Shown here: piece by piece, positions 19,761 to 25,487 of the stretch | Numbering within the stretch: position 1 is the first letter of the stretch | How the letters are laid out: each line of letters starts with the position of its first letter | Source: Pelargonium nanum | Lineage: Eukaryota > Streptophyta > Magnoliopsida > Geraniales > Geraniaceae | Assembly (NCBI GenBank): GCA_036897485.1 | Contig: JAYMTF010001193.1 | Coordinates: 1-25,487 of the forward strand | Reading direction: 5' to 3' | DNA length: 25,487 nucleotides | Notes under the pieces: model-generated | What the model was told of the DNA's origin: nothing | The model's input: only the letters and a program-made list of their open reading frames with translations | Database searches by the model: none | Position numbers and translations under genes: made by a program

Positions 19761-21148
19761 TTTCATGTATAGTTAGCTTCACTTGTAGTTCTGTTCTCCT
19801 TATGACAATTAGGCAATGTGGGTCTAAAATGTCTATAATTGCAGGACCCCTACAAGATACATTCACATTTCAAATTTGCAATGTACTTTGTATCATTACG
19901 TTAAATTTCATGTTGTAACAAGTCTGGGGCCAAGGCCAACGTCCCTGCCTACCTTTACCTAACCAGCTCAATCTATAGTTCAATTAGTGTCTCGTTTTCT
20001 TAAAAGAGGATTGTTCTAATATTTAGAATGTGATTATATATATATAGTCACTAACTAATTCACCATCTCAATAGATATCAAGTTGTACACATGTCAAATA
20101 ATTGAGTATTTGAATCACGTGAAAAATGATTAGAAAAATATGAGATCATAAGAAATATAGATGGATTATTAGTTGTAGAGATGAGTAATGAGGTTTCGTG
20201 ACAAAAGAGCTGTTGTTGAGTTGTCTACGTACACCAAACTTTCAGTCATGCACTAATAATTAGTGATGCAATATCATAAAGAGCCAAAGACAAACTCGGG
20301 TCTATGCCAACATACCATGCTTGGTCATTTAAGTCTCAAAGAGTTTTCGTTCAAAACAAAATCTCAAAGATTTTTTTAACATCATAGCGTGTTGGACCTC
20401 AAGAGGGTTGTGATTTAAAGTTTAATGAGTGAAAAATAATAATTCATCAATCTTAATGTCATGTTTTTGAATTTTTGTTCATATGTTTTTTTTTCTTATA
20501 ATGTTGGTTATGCAATAATTACCAATAGAGTCTCTATATTATATTAGTTATTATTCCAAAAGTTTATTACAGCTCATGTGCGTGAAGATAGAAGATAAAA
20601 TGTACAAGACTAACTAATTTCTTTTAATTATTTTAAATAAAAATAGTTCATTTTGAGACTGATACAATACAAGAAAAAGTATATGCATTTCAGTTGAGGA
20701 GTTCAAAGTGATGTGAGATGAGACCATCTCAACTCACGACTCAAGAATAAAAATGAATTATATATGTCGTTTTCTCAACTATAATTCGCAAATACTTCTA
20801 TTTTTTCAATATATTCGATTTTGATACGTATTTAACAATTAAATATTCTAACATTTTTTGGATACACATCGCACATACGATTTTATGTGTCTCCTGGCAA
20901 CCACAGGTTAGACATCTCATGTATCTCTGTGATATTAAGAATATTACATAAAGAAAATATAATGTAAATGAGGCACATACAACGGTGTAAATCAATCTTT
21001 AATGAAGCTTCAAGGGTAGTTGAGTCCTAAAAATATTATAGACAAGGGAAGGGAACGGGGGTGGAACTTGTAGTGTTTGTCGAATCTAAAATGAAGTTTC
21101 AGACAACCCAATATTCCCTCTCCGTGTCCAAACCCCACAACCTTGGGC
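19761..21148. other. Gene-free AT-rich intergenic region
   Basis: Only short open frames without motifs. An inverted word pair GATGTGAGATGAGACC / GGTCTCATC-like lies near 20710-20735. Nothing else supportable. Confidence 0.55.
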
Positions 21149-21168
21149 ACGCGCGCGCGTGCGTGCGT
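21149..21168. repeat. Alternating purine-pyrimidine tract (GC/GT)n
   Basis: ACGCGCGCGCGTGCGTGCGT, a strictly alternating run able to adopt Z-DNA. It is an island of CpG in AT-rich surroundings. Confidence 0.8.
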
Positions 21169-21212
21169 CTTAACAAAACCGAACCTTAATCTCCGGCGTC
21201 AACATGGCTCCT

Positions 21213-21301
21213 GTCACGTGACTTCGAGGACGTGACTGTCTGGGCGATAGGCTCTTCCTTTGTTCTCTTCTCTTGTTCTTATTTTAGCTGCGAATATATA
21301 T
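21213..21301 (+). promoter_or_regulatory. Orphan promoter-like region: G-box and TATA
   Basis: A perfect 10-bp palindrome GTCACGTGAC (G-box core CACGTG) at 21213-21222 is followed by a second ACGT site (GGACGTGAC) near 21229 and a TATATATA at about 21294-21301. The arrangement resembles a plant promoter reading to the right. Downstream (21302-22239) I find only motif-free open frames (21465-21695, 21514-21741), so no gene is called. Confidence 0.3.
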
Positions 21302-22239
21302 AGGAAATCAAATGCCAATTCCAATACTTTAATTAATTTAATATCATTTTTGTTTATTAGTTTCCGAAGCCACGGTCAGCGCCTGATGCGCTCTAGATTC
21401 TCCGGGAAATTCAATTTCTTGCTCATATTTTAGTAAATTTAATCTATGATTAATTAAATTAAGGTTGCTGTCAGTGCCGGTTAAAGGTAATATCCGGTCA
21501 ACGTGTCTCTCACTTGCAATGTTGTCAAGTGTTTGCTTCAGTTTTATTCTATATATATATTCCATGTGTTTGTCTTTTACAACATCACCTCTTGTCCTCC
21601 CTATTATTCTTTTCTTTCTTTCTACTTATTCTTTATTTTATTTTCTTGAATATCACACCATCTCTTTTCACGTTGAATCGATCCTCTCTTTTTAATTGTA
21701 AACAAGGACTTCAATCAATAATACCTAATCTTTCTAATTGAGCCAGGTGAGCACAGTCAATTATTTTCTTATTTACATGCAAAAGTTTCTTATCTAAGAG
21801 GATTCAAAAATTACATGCATATGTTTCTTCTAAATTTGGAGGGCACTTTCTCCTTGTAAGGAGATTGCACAAGAAGGAAGGAAAGGAATCTTTGTCTAAA
21901 TTGACATGCACAATGGTATAATTGTCATTACATATATTGCATACATTAAAACATTTAGCATGATTCACCCAATATGTGGTTTTTATTTTGATGATCTAGT
22001 TCTCTAGAATTTCTTATTTGTCATTTTTTTATTAGTTGAGCTACACAAAATAAATAAATCTCATATTTTTAATCCAAAATTACGCTCCATTCCATCAATG
22101 AGGAGGTTCGGATCCAAAATCTCAAAGAGAATCCAAAACGTTTAAACTGTTTGACTCAACAAGCATTGATAATCATTACTTGTCTTATTGCAAAATCGGT
22201 CACTAAACATATGAAATATAACTGCTGTAAATAGTGTAT
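21302..22239. other. Intergenic region without a recognisable gene
   Basis: Short hydrophobic open frames at 21465-21741 come from T/C-rich sequence and look like chance. A minus-strand frame (21344-21565, 73 codons) has no recognised motif. If the orphan promoter is real, a non-coding transcript could start here. Confidence 0.4.
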
Positions 22240-22330
22240 TTGCTAGTAACTAACACAAGGTTTCTACTACCAGAGGTCTCAGGTTCGAGCTTCGGTTGGT
22301 ACACTTGCTTATAAAAAAAATTTTTTTTAC
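22240..22330 (+). mobile_element. tRNA-derived SINE-like head
   Basis: TAGTAACTAACACAAGG could be a weak A box and GGTTCGAGCTTC at 22282 a good B box, about 45 bases apart, followed by an A run and T run near 22313-22328. A fragment; no intact tRNA fold. Confidence 0.35.
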
Positions 22331-22440
22331 TACCAATGCAGGTTGAGCCATGTGGTTTAAGTACTTCAGATTCAATTTGAGGTCTCGATTTTGAATTTTC
22401 TTGGTGACGGAATGAAATGAGTTATTTGATTTTAAATGGG

Positions 22441-22480
22441 AGAGTTACCCATTATTGTGTAGCTTAATTGACAAAAAAAA
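22441..22480 (+). repeat. SINE-like tail shared with KAN4 intron 1
   Basis: AGTTACCCATTATTGTGTAG continues CTTAATTGAC plus an A run, and matches about 17111-17144 (AGTTATTTCTTGTTGTGTAG then CATAACTGAT plus A run). It may be the 3' end of a second copy of the same SINE-like family. Confidence 0.45.
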
Positions 22481-23769
22481 ATACATAGTTTCTACTTATC
22501 TCATACCAAAGTTTTTAGTTAATGACAAATGAGAACCAAGCTACATGCAGGCACCTCATGTTTTTGGGATCACAGTTTTCGATAATTACAGACTAGCAAT
22601 ACCACGTCAATGTTAACAAAAAAATGACTAAACTTGCACTTCCACCACATTTCACTCACATTAAATGAATCAATACACATCTTTTCAATTTGTACATTAA
22701 ACTAACTCCATGTACATGATATAACAACTATGATATTCATGAAACTAACTAGTTGGATGGGATTGAATAATATATATCTTCGTGTGTACTACAAAATTTT
22801 AGAAATAACACTGTAAACTCTAGAGAGATTTATTTGAAAATTGAAATGATATAATAATATGTGAGATGTGAGACAGCTATAATATTTTTTATAAAATATT
22901 GTAGAGACTTGGATGTTTTATCGGGACAAAAATAAATTCATGGGGATGGGGTTAGGGGAGAGAATGAAGTCATGCCCTACGCAAATGTCAGCCATGAAAA
23001 AAACAGATGTGAAACCTCGAAAATTGGAAGCCTTGACACTTACTCTCTCTGTATCATATTGATTGGTAGTAAAATACTAAAAACCTTCACAATCACTTGT
23101 TCCTGTCCTACTCACAGCTTCACATTATGCTCTCGGCCACTGTGATCTACCTGCTCCCATTTCACATTACATCTACCAAACACACTTGTTACTACTTACT
23201 AGTTACTAGTGACTATTATAAATTGAGGGAATTACATAAGACTATCTCCTAATTTGGCTCACACACATCAACATTTGGACTAATATTTTTGGTCCAATAA
23301 ACTATTCTGCTCTTTAATTGACAATTGGATGGAATGAAAATCAAAAATCAATTTTACAGTTCGTTTACTTCGTTACCATGTAATTTTTGATGCTATTCAA
23401 AACTATTTTAAGTTTTTCAGATGAATGACAACATGACTCGTGGTGTCCAAGCGTCACGTCGTTCTTGTTCCACGACTACAAGAGTACTTGCTCCAAGAGC
23501 GTATATATGCCCAAAGCGCGGTTTCAATGGGCGCGCCTTAAAGCACTTCTAGAACTAATAGTCATGCGTTAATTACCAAAAGGTGTCTCGATAATTAGCA
23601 ATCATTCTCGTGTATATAGTTTGTGCTCCAAAAAATTAATTGGAGTGAAGTTTTGAAACTAAGAGCTCTCAACTATAACGAGTCCTCTCTTATCACTTGA
23701 GTTAGAGCTTGTTTGTGTCAATTTATGTCTTCATTGCATTTTATGTTAGTGCAATTCATACGTCTATAT
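22481..23769. other. Gene-free intergenic region
   Basis: AT-rich with no coding motif. GC-rich words occur at 23515-23540 (GCGCGG, GGGCGCGCC) without further structure. Nothing supportable. Confidence 0.5.
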
Positions 23770-24193
23770 GACCCGAACTTTGTCCAAAAAGTTGACTCGA
23801 CCTTTTTTTTTTTATCAACGAAAGTACCAATGTATTGATTGATCCCAAGCAGGGAAGCGGTACATACACCCAAGAAAGAAAAGGAAAATACAATGCTGGA
23901 ACAGCTATGAATAACAAATTTACAGTAAGGTAAAAATGAAAGCTGAGTTGGAAAACCAGATAGCATAAGACCAAGTGTTGAGTTGAAGGGAGCCTTTAAA
24001 TTTTGCCATGATGATGAGATAGGTCATGTGTTGAATCCTTGCTAGAGTCGAAAGTGCTTGATCACATTGCTCCTCGAAAAAGTTGATCCGACCTATAACC
24101 GCAGTTGACCGGGCCTTTAATTTAGATGTGCTGACATGGCCGATGACCGAACTTGACGTACTACGTGTCACCTTCTCATTAGTCTTTTTACTT
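23770..24193 (+). repeat. Dispersed repeat, copy B (interrupted by a LINE)
   Basis: The left part (23770-23802) and right part (24094-24193) together parallel copy A at 18706-18820: TTTGTCCAAAAAGTTGACTC, then CAGTTGACCGGGCC, CGAACTTGACGT, CGTGTCACCTTCTCATTAGT and a T run with ACTT. The two copies face opposite directions. Confidence 0.68.
23803..24076 (-). mobile_element. 5'-truncated LINE insertion with target-site duplication
   Basis: On the minus strand this ends in TCAATACATTGGTACTTTCG, TTGAT and a poly-A tail (poly-T at 23803-23813). That is the usual end of plant L1-type LINEs, including the CTTGGGATCAATCAA words just before. The body reads like the far C-terminal part and 3' untranslated region of ORF2 with stops. 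A 17-bp duplication flanks it: AAAAAGTTGACTCGACC at 23786-23802 and AAAAAGTTGATCCGACC at 24077-24093 (15 of 17). Only 274 bp remain, typical of 5' truncation. Confidence 0.78.
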
Positions 24194-25362
24194 ATGATTT
24201 TTGTGTGCATAATCACTATTTATTGCTTGCCTGTCCATACCAAACTCTTAAAGATGAGGCAGGACCTACCCTTTCAGGGTTGGGAGAAGATAAATCTAAC
24301 TTAAAATTTTGGGCATCCATAGAAATAGTGTTGATGTTTACTTCCTACTCTCTCAAAATTTCCTTAGTTGTCCCATATTGTGGACCACATATTGGAACAA
24401 AAGCTTATAAATTTACTCTCATATCTTCCTTCTTTTTGACTCTTTCTCTCGTGGATTTGGAATAACAACAATAACACAAAAATGCTGTTCAATATTTTCA
24501 ATATGATGTCAAATTTGGAGGTTCTTATTGATATCACATCAAAGTCTAATAATACCTTTCATGCATCATGTCAACATCATTATGATAAAAAATCAAAATC
24601 CCCAACATTTTATTTTCCTTATTCTATAATGAATAAGCTGTCCCATGACATGTGCTATTTATATAATTGCTTGGGTATAAGTTAAAACTTCAAACCAAAG
24701 TTATTATTGTCATTAATAAGTGTACTTGAAATGGTCACACTCACTCTTTCATGTTTGGCTACAACTTGTGGCCTGTCCTGACTCCTGACCCCCACAAACC
24801 ATTCTGTAAATTTATTAGTATATAATACTAGAATTTAATTTAATTATTTTTTGTGCATAAACTAGTTTTCTGATTTAGAATAAGCAAACCACATATTGCT
24901 ATATAGATTGTTTATTTTTTTAATGAGAATTTAGCTTTTGTATTTATCATATATGATCTGAAACCGGCTGGGATATGCATGAATATGATGATAAAAGGCA
25001 AAGATTAGCTAGGATTAGGAATGTACATACTAACACTTTTGTGATTTGGGTTTGAGAAAACAACAAGCATGCAAGTTTCAATTTTTTTTTTTGTAGTAGA
25101 AACGCATATTGTTGTGGTATGAAATTAGGTCCAAGTGTAGCCTCATTAGCCTGTAAGCTATTTTATTTAGCATTAATGGTATTGTAATAAGAGGAACATG
25201 TGAGAAGGGATGAAACAGTCATGCATGGAAAAAAATGTCTATTAGGAGAATAAGACACTACATGAATCTCATCATCTCTCAAAAGACTATATCTATATAT
25301 GAGGAAAACAATTCAGTCAAAGAGTCAACTACTCAAATTCAGATAAACTTATTGAAGTTTAA
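24194..25362. other. Gene-free intergenic region
   Basis: AT-rich; open frames (24205-24465, 24482-24685) lack motifs and have hydrophobic AT-driven composition. No supportable feature. Confidence 0.5.
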
Positions 25363-25364
25363 TA

Positions 25365-25487
25365 CTCCCTCCGTCCTAAAATGAGTGTCCTCTTTCCATT
25401 GTTTGCAAAAATTAAGGATTACAAGATAATTTAATGTGTTTCCAATACTACCCTCACTTTCCCTCCTACACCCCATGTGCAGTTCAG
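25365..25487 (+). mobile_element. Stowaway/mariner-type MITE, left end, cut by window end
   Basis: After a TA dinucleotide (25363-25364) the sequence starts CTCCCTCCGTCCTAAAATGA and GTGTCC, the well-known plant Stowaway terminal inverted repeat. The right end lies beyond the window. Confidence 0.75.

Noticed and set aside
21465..21741. Hydrophobic small proteins downstream of the orphan G-box
   Set aside because: Composition follows a T/C-rich tract, two frames are equally open and no conserved motif or start context is seen.
22277..22300. Possible tRNA gene
   Set aside because: Only a B-box-like word is present; there is no acceptor stem, anticodon arm or D arm that folds.
1..25487. CRISPR array, bacterial defence or other prokaryotic system
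   Set aside because: No regularly spaced repeats; introns, plant-specific families and plant transposons show nuclear plant DNA.

Overview
The window is nuclear DNA of a flowering plant, most likely a eudicot. Four genes can be recognised as orthologues of well-known plant families, with GT-AG introns up to about 1.9 kb, and the spacers are AT-rich and full of decayed transposons. Exon structures below were assembled by hand from splice sites and reading-frame phase; for the four recognised genes, junction phases and total lengths are consistent.

Layout: (1) 0.3-1.8 kb, plus strand: a tentative small three-exon coding gene of about 101 residues with a spliced leader, family not recognised. 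(2) 2.4-2.58 kb, minus strand: a decayed piece of plastid DNA, the ycf3 intron 2 end plus exon 3. (3) 3.39-7.21 kb, plus strand: a REM16-like transcription factor with two B3 domains (487 aa). Its second coding intron carries an 844-bp hAT-type element, and its C-terminus is a run of degenerate repeats. (4) 7.69-8.16 kb, minus strand: a broken Ty3/gypsy protease-region fragment. (5) 8.67-9.05 kb, plus strand: intronless nuclear petM, cytochrome b6f subunit VII. (6) 9.49-12.98 kb, minus strand: a TMEM147 orthologue in seven coding exons (228 aa), convergent with petM, with a copia-like remnant in intron 1. (7) 14.96-17.67 kb, minus strand: a KANADI-family GARP factor closest to KAN4/ABERRANT TESTA SHAPE, six coding exons (283 aa), with two MITE-like insertions in intron 4. 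(8) 17.7-25.49 kb: no convincing gene. This stretch holds the GA-rich KAN4 promoter, a dispersed repeat present in two opposite copies, a short LINE insertion in one of those copies, SINE-like pieces, an orphan G-box/TATA region, and a Stowaway-like MITE cut by the window end.

The genes do not form a pathway: one flowering or development regulator, one thylakoid electron-transport subunit, one ER membrane protein and one organ-polarity regulator. I found no CRISPR array, rRNA, intact tRNA, virus or operon-like system. The most informative observations are the LINE insertion with a target-site duplication and a paralogous empty site in the same window, the plastid-derived group II intron domain V, the hAT element with two duplicated hairpins, and MITEs close to KAN4 splice sites.
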